From positions 1-25,189 of the forward strand of contig CAYWTY010000020.1 in assembly GCA_964461335.1 (NCBI GenBank): a DNA stretch of 25,189 nt. Direction: 5' to 3'. The translations under genes were made by a program, and so were the position numbers. The notes under the pieces are model-generated. The model was not told where the DNA came from. It made no database searches and worked only from the letters and a program-made list of their open reading frames with translations. The DNA is from JAKJBL01 sp964461335. GTDB lineage: Bacteria > Bacillota > Clostridia > Christensenellales > CAG-138. This document shows, in pieces, positions 8,810 to 16,591 of the stretch; position 1 is the stretch's first letter; each line of letters begins with the position of its first letter.

Positions 8810-9322
8810 ATGGATTTAAAAACGACAATTCGTAACATACCTAATTTTCCAAAGGAAGGAATACTCTTTAGAGATATAACTACCCTTCTTCGGGAAAAGG
8901 ATGCTTACCGCGAGCTTATTGATGAGATTGCAGCGAGCATAAAAGGGAAAGGCATTGAGCTTGTTATAGGCCCTGAAGCGCGTGGGTTTGTAATAGGGTC
9001 TGCGCTTGCCTATGCAATTCACGCTGGCTTCATAGTTGCAAGGAAACCTGGTAAGCTGCCTGCTAAAACGCTTCGCTATTCATACGGGCTTGAGTATGGA
9101 ACAGATGTACTTGAAATACATGAAGATGCAATTAAGCCCGGCCAAAGAGTAGCAATAGTCGATGACCTGCTAGCAACAGGCGGTACAGCACTTGCGACTA
9201 TAAGGTTAGTGGAACAGGCCGGAGGGGTAGTTGTAGCTGCACGCTTCGCAATTGAACTATTAGACCTTGGTGGCCGAGACATGCTTAAAGGGTACGATGT
9301 TGATGCCGTAATGGCATTTTAA
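8810..9322 (+). CDS. apt: Adenine phosphoribosyltransferase
   Basis: 170 aa cytosolic salvage enzyme that makes AMP from adenine and PRPP. It has the family start (TIRNIPNFPKEGILFRDITT), the GPEARGF block, the RKPGKLP loop and the PRPP-binding motif VAIVDDLLATGGT. The length is exactly typical. The start at 8810 is preceded by GAAAGGAAAG. An in-frame TTG at 8774 overlaps the recJ end and is not favoured. It sits directly before rsh, the conserved recJ-apt-relA order of Clostridia. It also fits functionally with the purine nucleoside phosphorylase later in the window, which releases free bases. Confidence 0.96.
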   Translation: MDLKTTIRNIPNFPKEGILFRDITTLLREKDAYRELIDEIAASIKGKGIELVIGPEARGFVIGSALAYAIHAGFIVARKPGKLPAKTLRYSYGLEYGTDVLEIHEDAIKPGQRVAIVDDLLATGGTALATIRLVEQAGGVVVAARFAIELLDLGGRDMLKGYDVDAVMAF

Positions 9323-9340
9323 TTATGCGGCATCAGCAGG

Positions 9341-9369
9341 ATCAACGGCTTTGCCGTTGATTTCTTGTT
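9341..9369 (+). terminator. Intrinsic terminator between apt and rsh
   Basis: ATCAACGGC (9341-9349) pairs perfectly with GCCGTTGAT (9353-9361) around a 3-base loop, followed by TTCTTGTT. The T-rich tail is imperfect, so termination is probably partial within the apt-rsh run. Confidence 0.65.
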
Positions 9370-9406
9370 GAAGAGACAAAACGCCTTGCAGAAGGGAGGG
9401 TATAAC

Positions 9407-11671
9407 ATGGAGCTGCCTGCTGGACATTGCAAACAGTCTATTGAAAAATCCAACGACACTTCAAAACAAGCAGAAGACAAAGATAAATTACTTCTTGAAG
9501 CTTGCAGAAAGACATTTTCTCCAGTTCAGCTTGAAATGCTGAATAAGGCTATGGAATTTGCTAAAAGTGTTCATAGCGCACAAAAGAGAGAATCAGGAGA
9601 ACCATATTATATTCATCCCGCAGCAGTTGCGCTTATGCTCTATGAGCTGGGTATGGATTATGAAACAGTAATCGCAGGGCTTCTTCATGATGTAGTTGAA
9701 GATGGCAAGAACATTACAATCCAGACACTCACAGAGCTATTTGGCAGAGAAATTGCCGGTATGGTTGATGGAGTTACAAAACTGACAAAGTCCGGCACAC
9801 AGGAGTTTATAACTAAACAGGAACGCCAGGCAGAGAACCTAAGAAAACTATTTCTTGCTATGGCAAACAATGTGCGCGTTGTAATTATAAAACTTGCAGA
9901 TCGGTTACATAACATGCGCACCCTTGAATATTGCGATACTGAAAAGCGTGTACGAAAGGCAAAGGAAACTCTTGATGTGTATGCGCCTCTTGCCCATCGC
10001 TTTGGAATGGGAGCAATTAAGGGTGAGCTTGAAGATTTAGCTTTTATGCATATGATGCCTAATGAGTATGAGCAATTATGTACTGCAATCGAGCCCCAGC
10101 AAAAAATGCGTATGGAACTTTTACAAAATGCAATTAAAGCTATAAGGCAACAGCTTGAAAAATCCGGAATTGATGCCGATATCAATGGCCGACCTAAGCA
10201 TATGTACAGCATATACAAAAAGATGATAAAACAGAGCCGTTCTTTAGATGAAGTATATGACCTTATTGCAATACGCATTATAGTTTCTACTGTTAACGAT
10301 TGTTATGCAACTTTGGGCGTTATCCATTCTATATGGAAGCCAATGCCAGGCAGGTTTAAGGATTATATTGCTATACCAAAAACTAATATGTATCGTTCCT
10401 TGCATACAACCTTATTTGGCGAACAAGGGATGCCATTTGAAGTACAAATTCGAACAGCTGAAATGCACAGAACTGCTGAATATGGAATAGCTGCGCATTG
10501 GATGTATAAAGAGGGGCGCGCTTCTCAGGACGATTTAGACGGCAAGATGGCATGGCTTCGTACAGCACTTGAATATGAAAGCGATTCAAATAGTGCCCGT
10601 GAATTTGTAGATGGGATAATGAAAGACTTCTTTAGCGATTATGTCTTTGTGTTAACACCACGCGGAGAAATCCTCGACTTGCCGCTAGGTTCGACACCTT
10701 TAGATTTTGCCTATCGTATTCATACAAATGTTGGTCATCATGCGCAGCACGCTAGGGTAAATGGCGGTATGGTGCGTTTAGATTATAAACTCAAAACAAA
10801 TGATGTTGTTGAAATACTAACATCAGCAAATCAGGTCGGCCCAAGCCGAGATTGGCTGCATATAGTAAAAACTCAGCAAGCAAAAGCTAAAATACGACAG
10901 TGGTTTAAAAAAGCAAACCGTGAAGAAAATATCCAAAAAGGACACGAGATGCTTGAAAGTGCTGCAAAGCGTCATGGCCAGCAGCTTTCGGTGTTATTAA
11001 AACCTGAATATTATACCGAGCTTCTAAAAAAGCTTAATATGGCAAGTATGGATGATGCATATAATGCAATTGGCTATGGAGGTTTGTCTACAGGCCAAAT
11101 ACTGCATCGTCTTATTGATAAGCGCAGAAAACAACTGCATGAAGAAGAATTTGCACAGCGTCTTCGCCAAATGGAGGAAGAAGGCAGCCAACCACAGCGG
11201 CTACTTGAACAGCGGTCAACCAGAAAACATGGAGTAATTGTTCATGGTGAAGCGAACATGATGGTGCGCTTTGCGCATTGCTGCTCACCAGTTCCAGGTG
11301 ACGATATTATCGGGTATATCACAAGAGGGCGTGGTGTTTCTGTTCACAGAAGGGATTGCCCAAATGCAAAGGAACTTCTAAGTGATGAAAACAGAATAAT
11401 ACCAGTTGAATGGGCAGTTGATGAGAAATCAAGTTTTGTTGCCAATATCAGCGTAAAGTCAGCAGACAGACCTGGCGTGCTCATGGATATCTCGCAGGTG
11501 CTGCTAAGCATGAATGTCAATATTAAGACAGTCAATGCAAAGGCTGACCGCGATGGCATCGTATATATAAATATTTCGTTTGATATTAACAACACATCAC
11601 AGTTAAACAATATAATTAAGAATTTACGCAAAATAAAAACAGTTACCGAGGTATACCGCGCGAGCAATTAA
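9407..11671 (+). CDS. rsh: Bifunctional (p)ppGpp synthetase/hydrolase (RelA/SpoT homologue)
   Basis: 754 aa stringent-response enzyme. It has an HD hydrolase domain with LLHDVVED (H94, D95), then the synthetase domain with MYSIYKKM near residue 266, GRFKDYIAIPKTNMYRSLHT, FEVQIRT and AEYGIAAHW. A TGS domain starts near residue 410 (VFVLTPRGEILDLPLGSTP), followed by a conserved Cys block (HCCSPVPGD, Cys625-626) and a C-terminal ACT domain from about residue 676 (ADRPGVLMDISQ). The intact HD motif argues for a bifunctional Rsh rather than a synthetase-only RelA. The ATG at 9407 follows GGGAGG by 9 bases; the upstream in-frame TTG at 9365 lies in the terminator. Also called relA in Firmicutes. 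Confidence 0.95.
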   Translation: MELPAGHCKQSIEKSNDTSKQAEDKDKLLLEACRKTFSPVQLEMLNKAMEFAKSVHSAQKRESGEPYYIHPAAVALMLYELGMDYETVIAGLLHDVVEDGKNITIQTLTELFGREIAGMVDGVTKLTKSGTQEFITKQERQAENLRKLFLAMANNVRVVIIKLADRLHNMRTLEYCDTEKRVRKAKETLDVYAPLAHRFGMGAIKGELEDLAFMHMMPNEYEQLCTAIEPQQKMRMELLQNAIKAIRQQLEKSGIDADINGRPKHMYSIYKKMIKQSRSLDEVYDLIAIRIIVSTVNDCYATLGVIHSIWKPMPGRFKDYIAIPKTNMYRSLHTTLFGEQGMPFEVQIRTAEMHRTAEYGIAAHWMYKEGRASQDDLDGKMAWLRTALEYESDSNSAREFVDGIMKDFFSDYVFVLTPRGEILDLPLGSTPLDFAYRIHTNVGHHAQHARVNGGMVRLDYKLKTNDVVEILTSANQVGPSRDWLHIVKTQQAKAKIRQWFKKANREENIQKGHEMLESAAKRHGQQLSVLLKPEYYTELLKKLNMASMDDAYNAIGYGGLSTGQILHRLIDKRRKQLHEEEFAQRLRQMEEEGSQPQRLLEQRSTRKHGVIVHGEANMMVRFAHCCSPVPGDDIIGYITRGRGVSVHRRDCPNAKELLSDENRIIPVEWAVDEKSSFVANISVKSADRPGVLMDISQVLLSMNVNIKTVNAKADRDGIVYINISFDINNTSQLNNIIKNLRKIKTVTEVYRASN

Positions 11672-11698
11672 GAAAATGTTATTGAGGAGGCTTTGTGA

Positions 11699-12145
11699 AT
11701 GCGTGCAGTGGTGCAGCGAGTAAAAAATGCACAAGTAACAACCGAGGGACGTATAGTGGGCAGCGTTGGCCATGGGTTGCTTGTGTTTTTAGGCATAGAG
11801 GAAAACGATTCTCAGGCAGACCTTCAGTATATATGCGATAAGCTGATTGGCCTAAGGATATTCGAAGACACAGAGGAAAAGATGAACCTCTCTGTTGTTG
11901 ATATTAATGGCAGTATTCTTTTAATCTCACAATTTACCTTGTGCGGTGATGTTAGAAGGGGGAGACGGCCAAGTTTTACGACAGCAGCCCGGCCTGAAAC
12001 TGCGAAACCATTATACGAACAAAGCATTGAGCTGCTTCGTAAAACGATTCCTGTTGAAACAGGCGAATTTCAGGCAATTATGGATGTAGCTCTTACAAAT
12101 GATGGGCCTGTAACAATACTTATAGATAGCAAAAGGGTTTTTTAA
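11699..12145 (+). CDS. dtd: D-aminoacyl-tRNA deacylase
   Basis: 148 aa proofreading enzyme that hydrolyses D-aminoacyl-tRNA, and glycyl-tRNA(Ala) in characterised members. It starts MRAVVQRVKNAQV, has the catalytic SQFTL motif and the cross-subunit NDGPVTI motif (the NxGPVT signature), and has the full family length. TTGAGGAGG at 11682-11690 lies 8 bases before the ATG. Its stop overlaps the start of the next gene by one base (TAATG), implying translational coupling. The rsh-dtd-metallohydrolase-hemZ order is conserved in Clostridia. Confidence 0.96.
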   Translation: MRAVVQRVKNAQVTTEGRIVGSVGHGLLVFLGIEENDSQADLQYICDKLIGLRIFEDTEEKMNLSVVDINGSILLISQFTLCGDVRRGRRPSFTTAARPETAKPLYEQSIELLRKTIPVETGEFQAIMDVALTNDGPVTILIDSKRVF

Positions 12146-12768
12146 TGCATATTCAAACGCTTCAATGCGGTCCACTGGATGTAAACAGCTATATATTATG
12201 GACCGAAGATAATTTAGACTGTATTGTTTTTGACCCAGCAGAAACTGAACCTATCCTTGGCTTCATAAAAGCAAAGAGTTTAGCCTGTTCTCATATTTTT
12301 TTGACACACGGGCATTTTGACCATATTGCAGGTGTTGCAGGGCTTAAAGAAGTTTGTGATTCATGTATACATATCCATGAAAGAGATTCCCACATGCTTT
12401 ATGATAATAATGCCAATCTTTCTGACTTTATGGCTTATCCAATTTTGCCTGTTCAAGCTGATAATCTTTTAGAGGATGGTGATATAGTCAATGCCGGGTT
12501 TTCTCTGAAGGTTATTCATACTCCCGGGCATTCGCCTGGAAGCGTATGCTATCTTCTTGACAATGAAAAGGCGATATTTACAGGCGATACTCTGTTTCGC
12601 CTTGGAGTAGGCAGAACGGATTTCCCAGGCTCAAATACTTTTGAGTTATACAACTCAATAAAGACCAAGCTTTTTGAGCAACCCGGGGATTATGCGGTTT
12701 ATCCGGGCCATATGCGAACAACAACCCTTGAATTTGAACGTGCAAATAATCCTTTCATTCGTAGCTAA
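12145..12768 (+). CDS. Metallo-beta-lactamase-fold hydrolase (glyoxalase II-like)
   Basis: 207 aa MBL-fold protein. Metal ligands are visible: HGHFDH at residues 55-60, a later HTPGHSPGS, FTGDTLF, and YPGHM near the C-terminus. This matches the YcbL/GloB-like small hydrolases that follow dtd in Clostridia. Members hydrolyse thioesters such as S-lactoylglutathione, but glutathione is usually absent in Clostridia, so the real substrate is unknown. It starts on the dtd stop codon (one-base overlap) and ends 11 bases before hemZ, so it is co-transcribed with both. Confidence 0.9.
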   Translation: MHIQTLQCGPLDVNSYILWTEDNLDCIVFDPAETEPILGFIKAKSLACSHIFLTHGHFDHIAGVAGLKEVCDSCIHIHERDSHMLYDNNANLSDFMAYPILPVQADNLLEDGDIVNAGFSLKVIHTPGHSPGSVCYLLDNEKAIFTGDTLFRLGVGRTDFPGSNTFELYNSIKTKLFEQPGDYAVYPGHMRTTTLEFERANNPFIRS

Positions 12769-12779
12769 AGGGGTTATAG

Positions 12780-13007
12780 ATGTTAACGCTCTCAACAAAC
12801 AGGCAAGATTATCAAAATGATATTGCAGAAACAATTCGCGCATTTCTTAACATTACTAATATAGAGCTTGGTAACTGGGAGAGCTCCCAAGGTTATGCTG
12901 TAGAAGCCCTTATTGATAGTGAAAAGTCATGTGCAGTTGCCAGAGGGCGCAAGAGCAACAAAGCCGCAATAGCAATACCAGCTAATATAACGTCAAGCAT
13001 TTTTTAA
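12780..13007 (+). pseudogene. hemZ: hemZ, 5' fragment (truncated by IS110 element)
   Basis: This is the first 75 codons of hemZ, with AAAGGGG before the ATG, and it ends GRKSNKAAIAIPANITSSIF. The host part runs to about 13004; the stop TAA at 13005-13007 comes from the inserted element. Alone it has no catalytic motif. Joined to 14559, the frame continues as SSIF-DSPLTRKRHEKRALK and then the HemZ core, which shows that the two fragments were one gene. It is the last gene of the rsh-dtd-metallohydrolase run. Confidence 0.9.
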
Positions 13008-13087
13008 CCGGATTACTCAAAGGAAAAAGAGTATAACAAATAAACCAGACCCCGGCAAGTGAGCCCAGCTGGATATGCATAATCCTT

Positions 13088-14290
13088 TTAGGAGGCGTAG
13101 GCTTCTAAAGCGCGTGCGTAATAAATTCGAAGGAATTTATTCATAGCTGCCACCTTAGCAACCATCTTTGGCTTGCCCTCGGCTTCTTTTTTCAACATGA
13201 AGTCGTATACCGCAGAGTCTTCCTTAGGTGGCTTAAGCTTGAGCGCCATCATTACTTCGAAGCATAATTTTCTTAGCTGCGGTGAGCCACGTTTTGAAAT
13301 ATGCCGCTTTGTTCCATCAAATGTTCCGGACTGAAAAGGAGGTGCATCAAGACCGGCATATGCAACAAGGGCGCTACCATTATGGAAGCGTCTTACATCA
13401 CCAATTTCAGCGATCAATAGTACGCTCAATCGTTCACCGACACCCTTCATAGCTGAAACAACCGTGTATTCCGGCAATTGGCTTGCCAAAAGTTGCATTT
13501 GTGATAGGATAGTTGCAAGGGTCAGATTGGCAGAGTTCAAATTTCTGATGCTTTCCAGTGTGAGCATTTTGACCGATGGCATACTGGATGACAACGTAGG
13601 GGTACCGTCCTTTGCAAGAGCATAGATTTCTTTCGCCTTGCTTTCACTAGGGCGATACCCTTTCTTTTTAGCCCATGTATTATAGGCTGCAATAAAGGAT
13701 TTTTCTGACTTTCTGAGAATGCTATCAAAGTGCCAGAAGGTTTCGACAAAATCACAGAGTTTGCACTTGGTTTTATCTGCACAATGCGATTGAAGCAAAT
13801 TATCTATTCCTGGTGAAGTTTGGTCCAGTAGATCCAGTAAACGATTCAGCGCAGCTACTCTCGTTTCTATATAGTTTGTGTATTGGCGACCAAGGAGCTT
13901 TAGTTCTTCATAAACCGCCTCACATGGTTCGTATGGCTTCAAAATCAGCCACTTTTCCAAGCCGTATTGGGCGAGCTTTATAGCATCCAGCTTGTCCGTC
14001 TTGCCTTTCCGAAGATTAACTGCTGCGTACTTTTTTATGACGAGTGGGTTTTCAACGGATACAAAAACTTCCGCGTCCAATAGGACTTTCAAAATGGGAT
14101 GATGATATGTACCTGTAGATTCCATTACAGCCCTTACTGGTTCACCAAATGACTTAAGTAGAAATACTAGGGACTGTAATTCTGATGCTGTATGGGCAAC
14201 ATCGCGTGGCGGAACTAAGATTTCTCCGTAAGACTTCATAATACAGATTGTGCTTTTTCCTTTTGCAGCATCGATGCCGATACTGATCAT
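13088..14290 (-). CDS. IS110-family DEDD transposase (recombinase)
   Basis: 400 aa recombinase. The N-terminal RuvC-like DEDD domain shows IGIDAAKG (D7), VMESTGTYHHP (E57) and GKTDKLDAIKLA (D99, D102). The middle is helical with a small Cys group (CADKTKCKLC). The C-terminal transposase_20-type domain has GVGERLSVLLIAEIGD, then AYAGLDAPPFQSGTF with the conserved serine at 321, and HISKRGSPQLRK. Known IS110 enzymes act with a bridge RNA that specifies donor and target. The start at 14290 is chosen because AGGAGG lies 7 bases upstream; an ATG at 14296 in the same frame is too close to it. The frame is intact with all acidic residues, so the enzyme is probably active. Confidence 0.95.
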   Translation of the reverse strand: MISIGIDAAKGKSTICIMKSYGEILVPPRDVAHTASELQSLVFLLKSFGEPVRAVMESTGTYHHPILKVLLDAEVFVSVENPLVIKKYAAVNLRKGKTDKLDAIKLAQYGLEKWLILKPYEPCEAVYEELKLLGRQYTNYIETRVAALNRLLDLLDQTSPGIDNLLQSHCADKTKCKLCDFVETFWHFDSILRKSEKSFIAAYNTWAKKKGYRPSESKAKEIYALAKDGTPTLSSSMPSVKMLTLESIRNLNSANLTLATILSQMQLLASQLPEYTVVSAMKGVGERLSVLLIAEIGDVRRFHNGSALVAYAGLDAPPFQSGTFDGTKRHISKRGSPQLRKLCFEVMMALKLKPPKEDSAVYDFMLKKEAEGKPKMVAKVAAMNKFLRIYYARALEAYAS

Positions 14291-14344
14291 GCGCATTCCT
14301 CCTAAATTATTCAATGTAATGGCATCCATCTACCTCGTTGCGAA

Positions 14345-14519
14345 TCAATATGGCGTGTTACGCGAAAGCAAAGTTTCAACCAGCTAAACCGAATGTTTTA
14401 CAACGGGAGATGGCCGACTCTATTGCTATCGGATGCGAAATCCATAATGTGAACCGTCGGGCCATTTCTTCTCCCATTGTAAAAGAACGAGAGCAAGCAC
14501 TCAATAGAAATGCTCGCTC
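14345..14519 (-). ncRNA. Candidate IS110 bridge RNA
   Basis: Read on the minus strand, the non-coding end upstream of the transposase contains ordered structure. First is a 9 bp hairpin with one G-U pair (14511-14519 with 14491-14499, 11-base loop). Next is a 15 bp stem with one G-U (14470-14484 with 14396-14410), extended by TGGCC/GAC pairing (14456-14464 with 14411-14418). It closes a 37-base loop that holds a small GGAT/ATCC hairpin. A second loop region (about 14361-14394) follows. This matches the 5' hairpin, target-binding loop and donor-binding loop order of known bridge RNAs, and the span of about 175 bases is similar to the IS621 RNA. Ends are approximate and folding was done by eye. 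Confidence 0.65.
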
Positions 14520-14523
14520 CCTA

Positions 14524-14532
14524 TATGTACCA
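14524..14532 (-). promoter_or_regulatory. Extended -10 candidate for the bridge RNA
   Basis: On the minus strand TGG is followed by TACATA, an extended -10 with a 4-of-6 hexamer. It predicts a transcript start near 14519-14517, right at the first hairpin of the candidate bridge RNA. No good -35 is visible inside the element. The coincidence with the hairpin edge is the main support. Confidence 0.4.
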
Positions 14533-14558
14533 TATGTGAATATCCAATAGCTGCTTTT

Positions 14559-15812
14559 GATTCCCCTCTTACAAGAAAGCGGCATGAAAAACGTGCCCTA
14601 AAAACTGCGGTATTTCGTATAATGCGCCAACTGGAACCTGAAACAAAATTGCCATGGGGTTCACTTACCGGGATTAGGCCAACGAACTTGCTGCGTGAAT
14701 TACTTGTTGATTATGGGGAAAAAGAAGCATTTCGAATGTTCATTGAAGACTTCGATGTGCTTGAGCATAAGGCAGAGCTAGCGATGCATATTTTGAATAT
14801 CCAAAAAGAATGTCTTGAGGGTATAGACAATAGCGATATAGATATTTATATTAATATCCCATTTTGTAAAACGCGATGCTTGTATTGTTCTTTTGCATCG
14901 AAAGCTTTAGGGGACGACCAAGTTCCAGATGACTATATTGCTTCGCTGCATCATGAGATAAAAACTGGCGCTGACTTGCTTAACGAGGCTGGTTACAAAG
15001 TCCGCTCCGTTTATATAGGAGGCGGAACGCCAACTGTTTTGACTGTAACCCAATTGCAAGGACTTTTAGAACATGTGCTTTACTGTTATGGCGGGTTAGG
15101 AAAAGAATTCAAGGAATTTACTGTTGAAGCTGGCAGACCGGATTCTTTAGATATTAAAAAATTGCGTATTATTAAAAATTCTGGAGTTACACGTATTTCT
15201 CTAAACCCGCAGAGTATGAATTTAAGCACTCTAAGAAAAGTCGGCAGGATACATACCCCTGAGGATATAATCGACGCTTTTAAGTTGGCACGCGGACTCG
15301 GGTTTAATAATATAAACATGGATATAATTGCCGGACTTCCTGATGAAACTGTTGGCGATGTGCATCAAACGCTAAACGAGATAGCTGCCCTTAAGCCAGA
15401 AAGCCTTACAGTGCACACATTAGCATTAAAGAGAGCATCTCGCCTAAAAGAACAACTCAACTGCTATAACCTCCCTTCCCCTGAGGAAGTTGAAGCAATG
15501 ACTGTTCTCGGCGCACAGTATGCAAAAGAGCTTGAAATGCGCCCTTATTATATGTACAGGCAAAAATATATGCGTGGTAACCTTGAAAACATCGGGTATT
15601 CTTTGCGTGGAAAGGAATGCTTGTATAATATAGATATGATGGAGGATGTTGTAAGTATCTTTTCTCATGGTGCAGGTGCTATGACAAAACGTGTTTATAA
15701 TGGTAGCAGCCAGCGTATTGAACGAATACCTGCCCCAAAAGACATAAAAACCTACATAGATAAGCTGCCGCTAATTCTTGAACGCAAAAGATCCCTATTT
15801 TTAGATACTTAG
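14559..15812 (+). pseudogene. hemZ: hemZ, 3' fragment (radical SAM core, separated by IS110 element)
   Basis: This is the remaining 417 codons of HemZ, a radical SAM protein related to oxygen-independent coproporphyrinogen III oxidase. It carries LPWGSLTGIRPTNLL, the cluster motif CKTRCLYC (Cys 178, 182 and 185 of the rebuilt protein), YIGGGTPT, FTVEAGRPD, SLNPQSMN, NNINMDIIAGLPDE, LTVHTLALKRAS and YYMYRQKYMRGNLENIGY, all intact. The first ATG in this fragment (14622) has no ribosome binding site and would omit the first 96 residues of the 492 aa protein. Expression from it is unlikely. Normal Clostridia often carry hisS-aspS after hemZ; here a convergent SRAP gene follows. Confidence 0.9.
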
Positions 15813-15838
15813 AATTCTACAAGAAAAGTAACTTTCTG

Positions 15839-16414
15839 TTAGCTTTGAGCTTGCTTAATTAGCAATTCGCAACAAGCATTATTAAATGAAACCGTGCCGC
15901 CAGTAAGCCAAGAGCATAGGTTTTCTTCTTTATAAATAACCGGCATGCGATTGTGGACTTCTGCAACGTCTAATGATGATGCTTGCGTTAAAATAACGAA
16001 GCAGGGGAGGGGCATGTTTGCTTCTTGCCTGTAGAGACCAGCAAGATACATTAAATCTTCGTTAATAGAAAAGGAATACTTCTGTTTTTGGGCATTTTCG
16101 GTTTTCCATTCATAAAAAGAGCTTGCAGGTATAAGGCAGCGACCCTTATCAATTAAACTTTTAAAGGTGCTAAGAGTTCTAATGATCTCGCTGCGTGCGT
16201 TTATTAGCAAACCTTTCCCAAATGGTTTCGTAAACCCCCATTTCATTAGTGTCGGCTTACGCTCCATTGAAAGCACCGGGACTATATCAGAAGGAAATAT
16301 CTCGCCGATTTTCGCAGAATATATTTGGTTGTGGTTAGAACAATCCTTTTCAGCTGCTTTTATAATAGCTTTGAGGCTCTCCGAATCATCTGAGAGAAAG
16401 TATCTTCCGCACAT
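15839..16414 (-). CDS. SOS response-associated peptidase (SRAP, YedK/HMCES-like)
   Basis: 191 aa SRAP-domain protein. Family members form a stable thiazolidine link with abasic sites in single-stranded DNA through the N-terminal cysteine, protecting them during replication. Key residues are visible: MCGRYF with Cys2, LINARSEI (Asn and Arg/Glu of the active site), CLIPASSFYEWK with the catalytic Glu, and EVHNRMPV with the active-site His. The start at 16414 is required so that Cys2 is exposed after Met removal, and GAAAGGA lies just upstream. The longer in-frame start at 16432 would bury it. It is convergent with hemZ and divergent from the purine nucleoside phosphorylase gene. Confidence 0.92.
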   Translation of the reverse strand: MCGRYFLSDDSESLKAIIKAAEKDCSNHNQIYSAKIGEIFPSDIVPVLSMERKPTLMKWGFTKPFGKGLLINARSEIIRTLSTFKSLIDKGRCLIPASSFYEWKTENAQKQKYSFSINEDLMYLAGLYRQEANMPLPCFVILTQASSLDVAEVHNRMPVIYKEENLCSWLTGGTVSFNNACCELLIKQAQS

Positions 16415-16442
16415 ATGTTTGCGTCCTTTCACGTGTTTCTTA

Positions 16443-16451
16443 ATTATAACA
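16443..16451 (-). promoter_or_regulatory. Extended -10 promoter of the SRAP gene
   Basis: On the minus strand the sequence is TGTTATAAT, a perfect extended -10, about 30 bases before the SRAP start codon. A TTGACT hexamer lies further upstream, but at 21 bases it is too far for a standard spacer. I see no clear LexA box, although the family name suggests SOS linkage. Confidence 0.55.
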
Positions 16452-16526
16452 CAAACTTAACCATCTAACAGTCAAGGGCATCATACTGAAAAAGATTTGA
16501 GCGTATGGCATGAAAAGGAGAAAGGC

Positions 16527-16556
16527 TTTACAAAACTTATCGAAGTAAGCCATAAT
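16527..16556 (+). promoter_or_regulatory. Promoter upstream of purine nucleoside phosphorylase
   Basis: TTTACA (16527-16532) and CATAAT (16551-16556) are 18 bases apart, a reasonable sigma-A promoter. The predicted leader is about 30 bases, too short for a purine riboswitch. Confidence 0.5.
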
Positions 16557-16591
16557 AACTACAGGCATCTCTTGAAAGGAACTTGATATTT

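Larger units (their letters stand above)
13005..14558 (-). mobile_element. IS110-family insertion sequence inserted in hemZ
   Basis: 1554 bp element carrying one DEDD transposase gene on the minus strand. The ends were found by asking which deletion restores hemZ: joining 13004 to 14559 gives an uninterrupted frame. The exact joint is ambiguous by a few bases, because both ends lie in T runs (13000-13005 and 14555-14558). The ends share no terminal inverted repeat and there is no clear target duplication beyond the T run, as expected for IS110. Non-coding lengths are 83 bases after the transposase and about 268 bases before it. The long 5' non-coding end is typical of the IS110 subgroup rather than IS1111. 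Insertion is antisense to hemZ. Confidence 0.88.

Noticed and set aside
14338..14550. 70-codon plus-strand reading frame in the non-coding end of the IS element, and the overlapping minus-strand frame at 14376-14585
   Set aside because: Both lie in the structured region assigned to the candidate bridge RNA. They have no ribosome binding site and no recognisable protein family, and they cross or abut the element edge.
13005..14558. Terminal inverted repeats or a target-site duplication at the IS ends
   Set aside because: The two ends (TTAACCGGATTACTC and, inverted, AAAAGCAGCTATTGG) do not match. Only a T run is shared, which agrees with IS110 biology.
15813..15838. Bidirectional terminator between hemZ and the SRAP gene
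   Set aside because: Only a short imperfect AGAAA/TTTCT symmetry is present, which is not enough to support a terminator.
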